64,000 nt of DNA from Pullulanibacillus pueri (GTDB lineage: Bacteria > Bacillota > Bacilli > Bacillales > Sporolactobacillaceae): assembly GCF_014639255.1 (NCBI RefSeq), contig NZ_BMFV01000012.1:44836-108835 (forward strand), in the 5' to 3' direction. A model generated the notes under the pieces. It saw only the letters and a list, made by a program, of their open reading frames with translations. It was not told the origin of the DNA and made no database searches. Positions 42,380-50,571 of the stretch are shown here, in pieces. Made by a program: the position numbers and the translations under genes. Each line of letters opens with the position of its first letter. Within the stretch, counting starts at the first letter, position 1.

Positions 42380-42841
42380 TTTAAAAACCCCTTCTTCTTC
42401 ACTGCGCTCGTACTCTTTCACATTTGTATACCAAACAAAAATCATTTTTTAATTGATAAGCTTCAAGTTCAAGCCAGTACTATAATATATGAGCTCATAC
42501 TGTTTTTCTTGTGGACGCGTGAATCAGGAGAGCCGTCTATTTTGGCTTCAAAATGAGGGATTCCCTTACAAAGAACCACCAGTTATGTAAAATAACAGAG
42601 TAACACAAGGCATAAAATATGAATTGGATCTATTTGACTTTGCTGTTTCAAGCGTCATGGATTCACTGACCAAACGGGTCCGTGCCAAGAAGAGACCATT
42701 TAAAAATGAGGACAACAACACCTATGAAAAACTTGTCTTGGCTTTATTCCTTCGATAGCCTCTACTTCCTAATTCTTCTCAAAAAGAAAGAACCCGGTGG
42801 TCTCTTTCCCACTGGATTCTTAGGCTGAATCATCACTCCAT
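42380..42841. other. 462-bp intergenic region with possible decayed coding fragment and terminator
   Basis: CATATATTA on the minus strand near 42,482-42,490 may belong to the epimerase promoter. On the plus strand about 42,590-42,760 is an open stretch without a start (fragment reads FDFAVSSVMDSLTKR, then YEKLVLALFLR) that looks like remnant coding sequence. At 42,791-42,822 a hairpin (GAACCCGGTGG with CCACTGGATTC) followed on the minus strand by TCTTTTTGAG is a terminator for the LysR gene. Confidence 0.4.
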
Positions 42842-43753
42842 TTAGACATTTTTTGCAAGATTCACACTGGTTGTTTTAATATGCTCTACAAATTCCTTAA
42901 TCCTTGGTATTTCCTCCTGTCCCCTTAGATAAGAAAGATAATAGGTCTGTTGAAAGGTGTTTACCGTTGGAATCAGCTGAACCCGGTCTGCTTTCACGGC
43001 CTGAACAGCAGCCCATTTTGAGACATAACTAATGCCGATCCCCACCTCAACAGCTGTAAGGATAGCCTCTGTGCTGCCAAACTGTGCTGCGATTTGAATA
43101 TCTTGTAAATTCAGACCATGGTTGCTCATTTCTATTTCCATTCGCGAACGTGTCCCTGAGCCCTCTTCACGAAATACAAAAGGATACATGACAAGATCTG
43201 AGAGTTGGACTGGAGCGGTTAGTTTGCCCAACGGGTGATCTTTTGGCGCGATTAAAACAAGAGCATCAGCTGCGATGGCTTCTGATACGATGTTCTTAGA
43301 AACTATTGGAGCCCCGGTTACGGCAATGTCCACTTTCTTATTTAATAGCCGTGACTCGATCTCGCGTGAATCTGAAACCTCATTCAAGATATTCATTTGA
43401 GGAAACCGTTGATGAAAACCACCAATCCAATGAGGAAGGAGATAAGTTCCAGGAATGGTACTCGTCCCAATTCGTATAGTTCCTGTTAAAGTCTGGGGAA
43501 AGTGTTGAATTCCGGTCTCGAGCTCTTGCCACTTTTCAAGAAGCTGCTGTCCCATTTCGTAGACGTAACGTCCTGCTACCGTCGGTTCAACATATGTAGA
43601 ATGACGTTCCAATAAACGTACACCTAACTCCTTTTCCAACCCCTTAACCTGGCTACTTACCGCCGGTTGAGTGACACCTAAAATTTCAGCCACTTCCGAG
43701 AAACTTGCCTTTTTAATGACTAACACGAAGGTTTGAATTTTTTTCAAGTTCAT
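42842..43753 (-). CDS. LysR-family transcriptional regulator (molybdate/sulfur-type neighbour)
   Basis: 303-residue LysR regulator: N-terminal winged helix (FSEVAEILGVTQPAVSSQVKGLE, cited as EVAEILGVTQPAVSSQ) and the two-lobed effector domain with IRIGTSTIPGTYLLP and GIGISYVSKWA. This subgroup (CysL/CysB-like and YvgS-type) often senses small anions or sulfur compounds. It is 70 bases downstream of the molybdate-type ABC genes on the same strand, so it may be their regulator; a candidate inverted repeat lies upstream of modB. Ends with a clear terminator. Confidence 0.85.
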   Translation of the reverse strand: MNLKKIQTFVLVIKKASFSEVAEILGVTQPAVSSQVKGLEKELGVRLLERHSTYVEPTVAGRYVYEMGQQLLEKWQELETGIQHFPQTLTGTIRIGTSTIPGTYLLPHWIGGFHQRFPQMNILNEVSDSREIESRLLNKKVDIAVTGAPIVSKNIVSEAIAADALVLIAPKDHPLGKLTAPVQLSDLVMYPFVFREEGSGTRSRMEIEMSNHGLNLQDIQIAAQFGSTEAILTAVEVGIGISYVSKWAAVQAVKADRVQLIPTVNTFQQTYYLSYLRGQEEIPRIKEFVEHIKTTSVNLAKNV

Positions 43754-43824
43754 TTATGCCTCATTTCTAGAATCAAGCCCGTTGACTATGTCTATATGAT
43801 ACCAATATGATAGCATATCTTCCT

Positions 43825-45714
43825 TTAATTTGTAGGATCGTAGTGGTAGTCCGCAAATACACCTTGACCTTTCGCAGATAAAATATAATCTAAGAAAGCC
43901 TTCGCCCGTTTAGGGTGGGGGCCTTTCGTTGTGACAGCAATGTAATTGATTGACTCAACATTGTATTTTTCGGGGATTTCAATTATTTTAACTTTACTTT
44001 TATACTGAGCGGTGACATCGGTCAGGTAAACAACACCCGCATCTCCATTCCCCATTGAAATTTTCTCCAAAATTTGTTTGACATTCGTCTCCGTTGAAGC
44101 CACACGGCCCATGACATCCTTTTTAAAGTTTGGCCCATAGTCTCTTGAGGCCTTATTAATAATCTGCCTTGTGTATTGTCCTATAGGTACCGTATCAACT
44201 CCAATGATGAGCTTCGCCTGTTTCTTACCGAGATCTTGAAGATTGTGTATTTGCGCTGGGTTGTTTTTAGGAACAATAATCACCTCATGATTTTTAGAGA
44301 CCTTATAAAAGTCTTTGACATAACCTTCTTTCTGTAATGTTTGAATATGACTAAGATTAGCTGAGAGAAATATATCTGCAGGAGCGCCTTGTTCTAATTG
44401 AGTTTGAATGATCTGTGTGCCTGCATAGCTGGCTTTAATTGCAATTGCAGGGTTGGCTCTCTCATAATTTTTAATAATGGTATTCATTGGATCTGTTGCA
44501 TTGGCAGCAATTAAAGCCTCCATGGTCACCACTTTCCCTGTATGAGAGGTCCCAGCAAAGCCTTTAATGCCCGAAAATAAAATAAGAAATATGATGACAG
44601 CGACCATAGAAGTAATCGTGACGCTTATTTTCCAACGATTTTTCCGACGCCTTAATACCATGGATTTCTTTTGAAGTTGATGTTGTCTCTCTTTACTTAA
44701 TGTTGAAGTCTGACTATCATATAACGTATGGGATGCATATACTCTTGCCTTGTCCTCTGACACACCTATGTAAACATGATCCCCTCGCTTAAACGTGGAG
44801 GCTTCAGTAGGAACATCAATTAAGAATGACTGATTCCCTTTGATGTGCAAACGATCAAAGGCCCCAAGGGTACTTATGTCCACAATATCCCCTTCCCAAT
44901 GATAGTTTTTTCCAAGTGGGAATTGGGATACCTCAGCTTCCCAAGGATGAAAAGCAATCATTAAGCTCTGTTTACAATGACTTGAGTCTTCTGCTTGTTG
45001 AACAACCAAATTCGTACCAACAAATTCCGCAACAAATGGACTAGCGGGTTGCTTAATTATTTCTTCAGGGGTCCCCTTCTGAATCATGCTTCCCTGATCA
45101 ATCACCGCAATCTCATCACCTAGTACTCTTGCATCCTCGTAATCATGAGTCACAACAACACAAGGAATAGAAAGGCTATCGAGCAACCCTTTGAGCTCAG
45201 TTCTCACATGACTGCGAGTCGAAATATCCAATGCTGACAGCGGTTCGTCTAATAGAAGTAAACTCGGACGGGTGACAAGAGCCCGCGCAAGAGCAACTCG
45301 TTGTTGCTGCCCACCAGAGAGTTGAGTTGGAAAAACATCCTCCAAGGCTTCAAGTTGTAATAAAGATAATACCTCTTCTAAACGTTTTTTCTTTTCAGGA
45401 CGTTCTAAATGACGAATACCATATAAGATATTCTCCCTTACAGATAAATGAGGAAACAACGCATAATCTTGAAAAACAAAACCAATTTGTCGATCCTCCG
45501 TTGGGATAAATAGGTTCTCTTTGGTTGCTGTTAGTTTTGTGCCATTGATCTCAACAAAACCTTCATCTGGTGTCTGGAGCCCCGCGAGCAATTGAAGTGT
45601 TGTTGTTTTTCCGCAACCTGAGTGGCCAATAAGTGCCAATGTCTTATTGCCGACTTCTATCTCAATATTTAGTTCAAAATCCCTTAACTTCTTTTTAAAA
45701 TGAAATGATAGCAT
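43825..45714 (-). CDS. Molybdate-type ABC transporter ATPase fused to its substrate-binding protein
   Basis: A single 629-residue frame joins two normally separate subunits. Residues 1-335 are a ModC/PotA-like ATPase: Walker A GHSGCGKTT (30-38), Q-loop Q82, signature LSGGQ (132-136), Walker B LLLLDEP (152-158), H190, then a TOBE-like domain. A basic stretch RRRKNRWK (355-362) and a hydrophobic helix (362-381) follow, then a complete ModA-like binding domain (about 395-629: GTQIIQTQLEQGAPADIFLSA, cited in part, and GNGDAGVVYLTD). Positive-inside topology would put the ATPase in the cytoplasm and the binder outside, tethered by one helix. No lipobox and no ribosome site are seen at the junction. 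Starts inside the end of modB (20-base overlap). Molybdate, tungstate or sulfate are possible anions. Confidence 0.85.
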   Translation of the reverse strand: MLSFHFKKKLRDFELNIEIEVGNKTLALIGHSGCGKTTTLQLLAGLQTPDEGFVEINGTKLTATKENLFIPTEDRQIGFVFQDYALFPHLSVRENILYGIRHLERPEKKKRLEEVLSLLQLEALEDVFPTQLSGGQQQRVALARALVTRPSLLLLDEPLSALDISTRSHVRTELKGLLDSLSIPCVVVTHDYEDARVLGDEIAVIDQGSMIQKGTPEEIIKQPASPFVAEFVGTNLVVQQAEDSSHCKQSLMIAFHPWEAEVSQFPLGKNYHWEGDIVDISTLGAFDRLHIKGNQSFLIDVPTEASTFKRGDHVYIGVSEDKARVYASHTLYDSQTSTLSKERQHQLQKKSMVLRRRKNRWKISVTITSMVAVIIFLILFSGIKGFAGTSHTGKVVTMEALIAANATDPMNTIIKNYERANPAIAIKASYAGTQIIQTQLEQGAPADIFLSANLSHIQTLQKEGYVKDFYKVSKNHEVIIVPKNNPAQIHNLQDLGKKQAKLIIGVDTVPIGQYTRQIINKASRDYGPNFKKDVMGRVASTETNVKQILEKISMGNGDAGVVYLTDVTAQYKSKVKIIEIPEKYNVESINYIAVTTKGPHPKRAKAFLDYILSAKGQGVFADYHYDPTN

Positions 45715-46540
45715 CTGAATCCCCTTCTTTTTTCTTTGCATCCTGTCTGAGATGTGACATCCGCCCCACCAAAACAACCAATAAAAGGAGGACAAAGGAT
45801 ATAAAGAGTAATAGTGCTGACATTGCAATAGCCGTTTTTGAATCTGACTGCATAGCGGTATAAATAGCAAGAGGTAAGGTTTGTGTCTTACCCGGAAGAT
45901 TGCCAGCGAACATCATCGTTGCACCAAATTCACCTAATGCCCGGCCCCAGCTCAGCGCTGCGCCTGTTAAGAGCCCCCCTGAAGCTAAAGGAATAGTGAC
46001 ACGCCAAAACGTTTGCCATCGAGAAACACCGAGTGTTCGTGAAACCGCCAAAAACTTATCATCGATGGTTTCGAATGCTTGCATCGCTGAACTTATGTAA
46101 AAGGGTGCCGAAATGAAGACTTGTGCCATAATAACCGCTTGTAAATTAAATGAAAAAGAAAGACCAGAAAAAGATAAAGTCGAACCTAACCAACCGACTC
46201 GTCCGAATACGAGAAGAAGCCCGACGCCAGCGACGGCTGGAGGGCTGACAATCGGCATTTGAATCAAAACTCTGACGAACCGATTCCCCCAAAAATGACT
46301 TTTAGCTAACCAATAAGCGACCGGCGTTCCACAGAGAATAATAATGGCTAAAGCTATTAAAGTGGTGCCTAAACTTAAATACAGTGCTTGATAGGAGACT
46401 TGTGTGTTGAGCTTTTTGAACAATTCTCCTGGAGTCATGGACACAAACACAGATAATAATGGAACGAATAGAAAGCCTAACATGATCGCTATGCCAAGGG
46501 CTAATATAAGCCGGATAAACGGTGTCCAAAAGTTTTTCAT
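45695..46540 (-). CDS. modB: Molybdate-type ABC permease (ModB)
   Basis: 281-residue integral membrane subunit with about six helices. The EAA loop is AVSRTLGVSRWQTFWRVTIPLA, cited as SRTLGVSRWQTFWRVTIPLA, and ALGEFGATMMFAGNLPGKTQT is the ModB/CysT-type signature; PIVSPPAVAGVGLLL is also typical. It starts at ATG 46,540 with GAGGAGAAAAT and overlaps the start of the ATPase-binder fusion by 20 bases, so the two are translated together. With the fusion protein it forms a complete importer from two genes. Substrate specificity (molybdate versus tungstate) is not readable. Confidence 0.92.
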   Translation of the reverse strand: MKNFWTPFIRLILALGIAIMLGFLFVPLLSVFVSMTPGELFKKLNTQVSYQALYLSLGTTLIALAIIILCGTPVAYWLAKSHFWGNRFVRVLIQMPIVSPPAVAGVGLLLVFGRVGWLGSTLSFSGLSFSFNLQAVIMAQVFISAPFYISSAMQAFETIDDKFLAVSRTLGVSRWQTFWRVTIPLASGGLLTGAALSWGRALGEFGATMMFAGNLPGKTQTLPLAIYTAMQSDSKTAIAMSALLLFISFVLLLLVVLVGRMSHLRQDAKKKEGDSDAIISF

Positions 46541-46561
46541 TTATTTTCTCCTCTCAAGGGT

Positions 46562-46598
46562 ATAATATTTATTTATACATGATATAAAAAAATATTAT
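46562..46598. promoter_or_regulatory. Nested inverted repeat before modB
   Basis: ATAATATTT (46,562-46,570) and AAATATTAT (46,590-46,598), with TTATA/TATAA (46,573-46,577; 46,583-46,587) nested inside. Lies 22-58 bases before the modB start. Possible operator of the LysR regulator or a ModE-like factor; it overlaps the expected promoter position. Confidence 0.45.
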
Positions 46599-46711
46599 CA
46601 CAACCTTATAAATGAATAAACTCCCAAATCGCCTTAAACAATTAAACCCACAGTCTTTTAAAATAGCATAAAGAAAAAAGTACCACTACCTACAACCGTT
46701 TATGCATCAAA

Positions 46712-46743
46712 AAAAGGCTTGGAATCTCCAAACCTTTTTATCG
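46712..46743. terminator. Bidirectional intrinsic terminator
   Basis: AAAAAGG-TTGGA pairs with TCCAAACCTTTTT around a short loop (one bulge), T-run on both strands. Ends the small membrane protein gene at 46,803 on the minus strand. Confidence 0.75.
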
Positions 46744-46802
46744 TTTTCCGACAGAAGACGCCCACTTCAAGCCACTTATAAGCGTGCTAAGTGGTGGGTA
46801 GT

Positions 46803-47192
46803 TCAAACTTGTTTTTTTGTCATATAGGCTAGAGATATGTAAATAATCCCCACCAATGCCATCAAAATGGCACTTTTATAACCTTGGGAAGCTACAGAAA
46901 GGAATGAGAAGACAGCCCCTATGCCAACAAGGAGGCACAATAAGATATATAGAACTCTCCAAACTCTATATTTTAGGCCAAGAGACCCTATCCCCGTCAC
47001 TAAACCTAAAATAAATATGGCCATGACAGGAATGATTTTCACAGTCAGATCTGCTGATGAAAGTGATTGTGTCTCCCACGCATTCGATAAACTTACACCG
47101 ATGAAAACCAGGACACCCTGTCCTATCGCGATAATAAGTGTTAACAAACAAACACTTAAAGCGATACCTCTTGTAAGTCCAAACTTATTCAT
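46803..47192 (-). CDS. Small four-helix membrane protein of unknown function
   Basis: 129-residue protein with four evident membrane helices at about 10-33, 50-70, 78-100 and 106-124, short loops, and a basic C-terminal end (TKKQV). AAAGGAGATC precedes the ATG and a terminator follows, so it is a real gene. It is monocistronic. I do not recognise the family. It is divergent from ilvA and lies upstream of modB on the same strand, but separated from it by a terminator. Confidence 0.7.
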   Translation of the reverse strand: MNKFGLTRGIALSVCLLTLIIAIGQGVLVFIGVSLSNAWETQSLSSADLTVKIIPVMAIFILGLVTGIGSLGLKYRVWRVLYILLCLLVGIGAVFSFLSVASQGYKSAILMALVGIIYISLAYMTKKQV

Positions 47193-47346
47193 TTGATCTC
47201 CTTTGAACCCTTTTGATTCTTCTGAAATTTATATGATTATAACACATTTGATTTTTTCTTCAATCCCACCCTTTATCACGCCTCTCTGCAATCCATTGAA
47301 TTATATAAATGTTGCATGATTTCTTAAAAAAGGTTATTTTCCTTAC

Positions 47347-47431
47347 TTGACAAAATATTTTGATATGACTATGATAAAAGGAGCAGAACCCACCGCGCCT
47401 CTTCCTAAGGGCTTAGGTGGGTCATTTTTTT
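47347..47431 (+). promoter_or_regulatory. ilvA leader: strong promoter followed at once by a terminator hairpin
   Basis: -35 TTGACA (47,347-47,352), 17-bp spacer, -10 TATGAT (47,370-47,375). From about 47,382 the transcript would enter ACCCACC (47,388-47,394) paired with GGTGGGT (47,416-47,422) and then TCATTTTTTT. ilvA starts 75 bases later. Acts as an attenuator or makes a 50-nt RNA. ACCGCG in the 5' arm recalls the T-box element, but no T-box stem I is present. Confidence 0.6.
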
Positions 47432-47496
47432 ATCATAAAGACAAAAAGATTATCAATATTTAGAGAAAAAGATGGGAGCAGAGAGAGGACATTAAA

Positions 47497-48756
47497 ATGA
47501 ATACAAAAGTAAACCCTGTGGAAGTAAAGGACATCATGATTGCACATCAAGTTTTAAAAGATACCATCGTCAAGACCCCCTTACAAAAAGATCCAATTTT
47601 ATCTGAGCGGTACAACTGTAACGTCTATTTAAAGCGTGAGGATTTACAAGTCGTCCGCTCCTTCAAATTAAGGGGCGCCTATAATCTGATGCAAAGTTTA
47701 ACAAAAGCAGAACTTGAAAAAGGGGTTGTTTGTGCGAGTGCAGGCAACCATGCTCAAGGCGTCGCGTATTCTTGTAAGGCCTTAGGTGTCAAAGGGAAAA
47801 TTTTCATGCCCACAACAACACCAAGGCAAAAAGTAAATCGTGTAACTTTTTTTGGTGAACCTTTTGTAGAAATCATACTTACAGGGGACACTTTTGATGA
47901 TTCGTATGAACAAGCAAAGACCTACTGTGACGAGTATGATATGTCATTTATTCATCCTTTTGATGATATTCGCACCATCACAGGTCAAGGGACAATTGGG
48001 ATAGAAATTCTGGACAGTATGGAAGAACCCATTTCCCATGTGTTTATGTCCATTGGTGGTGGCGGATTAATTTCTGGTGTCGGTGCCTATATGAAAGCGA
48101 TTAGTCCTGATACCCAAATTGTTGGTGTCGAACCCGCTGGGGCTGCTTCGATGAAAGCCTCATTAGAACAAAATAAGGTCGTCAAACTTGAGCATGTCGA
48201 TAAGTTTGTCGATGGTGCTAGCGTACAGCAAGTCGGGCACCTGACCTTTGAAATTGTGAAAAGCATTGTGGACGATATTGTTATTGTCCCTGAAGGCAAG
48301 GTCTGTACAACACTATTAGACTTATACACCGAAAATGCGATCGTTGCTGAACCCGCTGGAGCCTTACCTGTAGCGGCATTAGATTTTTATAAAGATCAAA
48401 TCAAAGGGAAGAATATCGTCTGCCTCATTAGTGGTGGGAATAATGATATTGATAGAATGCAAGATTTTAAGGAGCGCTCTTTGATTTACGAAGGCTATAA
48501 GCATTATTTTATCGTCAACTTCCCACAACGTGCAGGAGCGCTTAGAGAATTTATGGATGAAGTTTTAGGTGAAACAGATGACATTACCCGTTTTGAGTAC
48601 ACTAAGAAAAATAATCGCGACAAAGGTCCTGTCCTTGTCGGTATTGAACTAAAACAAACCGAAGACTATCAACCTCTTATTGATCGAATGAATATAAAAG
48701 GGTTTAGCTATATCGAAATTAATAAAGACCCAGATTTATTTAATTTACTTATTTAA
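47497..48756 (+). CDS. ilvA: Threonine dehydratase, biosynthetic type
   Basis: 419-residue PLP enzyme converting L-threonine to 2-oxobutanoate and ammonia, first step of isoleucine synthesis. PLP lysine K57 in SFKLRGAYN, phosphate-cup SIGGGGLISG, and the C-terminal ISGGNND, followed by one ACT-like regulatory domain (about 335-419, HYFIVNFPQRAGALREFM) as in the short Bacillus enzyme. GAGAGAGG precedes the ATG. Monocistronic behind an attenuator-like leader, so expression is probably tied to amino-acid supply in a way not resolved here. Confidence 0.94.
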   Translation: MNTKVNPVEVKDIMIAHQVLKDTIVKTPLQKDPILSERYNCNVYLKREDLQVVRSFKLRGAYNLMQSLTKAELEKGVVCASAGNHAQGVAYSCKALGVKGKIFMPTTTPRQKVNRVTFFGEPFVEIILTGDTFDDSYEQAKTYCDEYDMSFIHPFDDIRTITGQGTIGIEILDSMEEPISHVFMSIGGGGLISGVGAYMKAISPDTQIVGVEPAGAASMKASLEQNKVVKLEHVDKFVDGASVQQVGHLTFEIVKSIVDDIVIVPEGKVCTTLLDLYTENAIVAEPAGALPVAALDFYKDQIKGKNIVCLISGGNNDIDRMQDFKERSLIYEGYKHYFIVNFPQRAGALREFMDEVLGETDDITRFEYTKKNNRDKGPVLVGIELKQTEDYQPLIDRMNIKGFSYIEINKDPDLFNLLI

Positions 48757-48780
48757 ACCTCAATCATCAAAAATTTTATA

Positions 48781-48873
48781 TTAGAAAACTTGGCCTGAAC
48801 ACATTAAAGTTGTCGCCAAGCCTTTATGGCACACTTATAAGGTCTTCCGCTAAGTTATACATTCTTACGTTTT
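48781..48873 (+). repeat. Dispersed intergenic repeat, full copy
   Basis: TTAGAAAACTTGGCCTGAAC, GTCGCCAAGCCTTTATGGC, CACTTATAAGGTCTTCCGC and TTCTTACGTTTT in the standard order. Lies right after ilvA and before the terminator. Confidence 0.75.
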
Positions 48874-48878
48874 AAAAA

Positions 48879-48914
48879 AACCCACCTGAGTGCTTTGAAC
48901 TCAGGTGGGTTTTC
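48879..48914. terminator. Intrinsic terminator of ilvA
   Basis: AACCCACCTGAG (48,879-48,890) pairs with CTCAGGTGGGTT (48,900-48,911), followed by TTCATT on the plus strand and TTTTTTT on the minus strand, so it can serve both convergent genes. Confidence 0.88.
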
Positions 48915-48947
48915 ATTAATATTATCTTCACATTGTAGCTTTATCGA

Positions 48948-50327
48948 TCAATAAATAACAACTGGTTCATATTGGGTAAGGTTGTCATAAACTGATTTCA
49001 TCACCTTAGGTGGCGTATTGACACAGCCACCAGATCCTTGTTTTAGATAGGCGGTACTTGACCAGTTTGTGCGCCAACTGGCATCATGAAACCCATCACC
49101 ACTTAAAGTAAAAGGTGCCCAATAAGAAACCTTAATGGAATAATGGGGATTACCCGCTTCACTTCCTTTAAGTACAGAAGGTGATGCTTTATATTCGATA
49201 TACCACACCCCTGTTGGTGTATCTTCATGGGTATCATGTCTACCAGTGACTACGGGTGTGGTTACTTTTAATTGACCATCTTTATAAATCCAAATCCGTT
49301 GTTCCTTGATGGACACCTCAGCATAAGTGTTTCCAATCCCATGATTCGTTGGATTATGATAGCCGACACCATTCACATTCCAACCCACGCCATAGACATT
49401 ATACGCCAGAATCGACTTTTGTCCTTTTTCAAAGGCCTTGTCAAGCCGCTTTGATTCAGCCTTTTCATCAATGGCCCAACCGTAGGATTGCCCTTTTACT
49501 GAAATCACTTTACCCGCATGAGTCTTGAAGGTGTAATTTTTATTCAAAGTTGATTGGGCTTTATTAATGGCCTTTAGCTTTGCCTTAATCCCCTCGGTTT
49601 CAATGTGATACTTTAAGTCTTGCGAAATCGTGGCATTTTTAACGTAATCGCTTGCCTTCAATGTATACACCTTGTCCTGCACTTTATAATCAACCGTTCT
49701 CTTAATAAGGTCCTGTAGCTTTTCCTTTTCTGCTTTAACTATGGAGCTATCTGCCTTGATAGGTTGTAAGTAAACAGGCGTAAGATGGATGACACTACGA
49801 AACGCTTGTTTTTGATAGGCTTTTAATAAGCGTTTCACATCATACTGTTTTCCAGGCACACTTTTAGAAACAATGATTTTCCCCTTAACGAGCTGGGCTT
49901 TAGCATCCTGTGGTGCTGCTAAGTCTTTATTTAAGGATTGCAGTGCCTTTTCAATGTTCTTCTTCATCGCCTCCGATTGCTCTTGATCGGCATGAGTTGG
50001 AAAAAAGGAATAGTCTTTCGTTTTACCTGTTGGCCAAAAAGTTCGCTGCTTTCTTAATATATCTTGGACATCTTGCAGGCTGTCATTCGTGATCTCAAGC
50101 TTCGTATCTTTGCCATCCAAAATTTGCTTTTGACCGACATATACGATGTTTTTTAAGACCATTGATTTTAATTTCTTTGTCGCCTGCTCAGCAGTCAACC
50201 CACCCACCTTTGTGCCATTGATCGTTACATGTGCATTAAATCGCGTCATTTGATAATAAATTAGGCCTGCAAATGCGACAACGATGATGAAGAGAATACT
50301 AGATAGGATAATATAGATTTTACGCAT
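48948..50327 (-). CDS. L,D-transpeptidase with VanW-type peptidoglycan-binding region
   Basis: 459-residue membrane-anchored protein. N-terminal signal anchor (about 5-28), then one or two PG_binding_4/VanW-like repeats (NGTKVGGLTAEQATKKLK and VYTLKASDYVKNATI), and a C-terminal YkuD catalytic domain from about 335 with GDGFHDASW and SGGCVNTPP, whose Cys (about position 435) attacks the tetrapeptide. It forms 3-3 peptidoglycan crosslinks or attaches material to the wall. The start was placed at 50,327 with GAGGTGAGG upstream. Monocistronic. Similar two-part proteins occur in clostridia and Bacillales. Confidence 0.9.
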   Translation of the reverse strand: MRKIYIILSSILFIIVVAFAGLIYYQMTRFNAHVTINGTKVGGLTAEQATKKLKSMVLKNIVYVGQKQILDGKDTKLEITNDSLQDVQDILRKQRTFWPTGKTKDYSFFPTHADQEQSEAMKKNIEKALQSLNKDLAAPQDAKAQLVKGKIIVSKSVPGKQYDVKRLLKAYQKQAFRSVIHLTPVYLQPIKADSSIVKAEKEKLQDLIKRTVDYKVQDKVYTLKASDYVKNATISQDLKYHIETEGIKAKLKAINKAQSTLNKNYTFKTHAGKVISVKGQSYGWAIDEKAESKRLDKAFEKGQKSILAYNVYGVGWNVNGVGYHNPTNHGIGNTYAEVSIKEQRIWIYKDGQLKVTTPVVTGRHDTHEDTPTGVWYIEYKASPSVLKGSEAGNPHYSIKVSYWAPFTLSGDGFHDASWRTNWSSTAYLKQGSGGCVNTPPKVMKSVYDNLTQYEPVVIY

Positions 50328-50571
50328 GGACCTCACCTCACGAAACTGCTAAATCTAACATAGATTAAAAGGATTATAAATCTATTTTCTTCTCATGTCC
50401 ATATCGATTGAACTCCTATATTATACCAGACCCCCGATCTTAGTACTCTCTCTTTTTTATCCAATTTTTGTGAATCCCTCACCACCATTATGTTTATTAT
50501 GTGGCCTATCACAAATATGCCACTTTTTTATTAGATGATCATTCCTTAATCATCTGACTTTAGACCTTAAT

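Noticed and set aside
47193..47440. T-box riboswitch upstream of ilvA
   Set aside because: Only ACCGCG in the hairpin arm matches; the promoter leaves a leader of about 10 bases before the hairpin, too short for stem I and specifier loop.
47373..47465. Small open frame across the ilvA leader
   Set aside because: Its start codon lies within the -10 box, so it could not be translated from the promoter seen.
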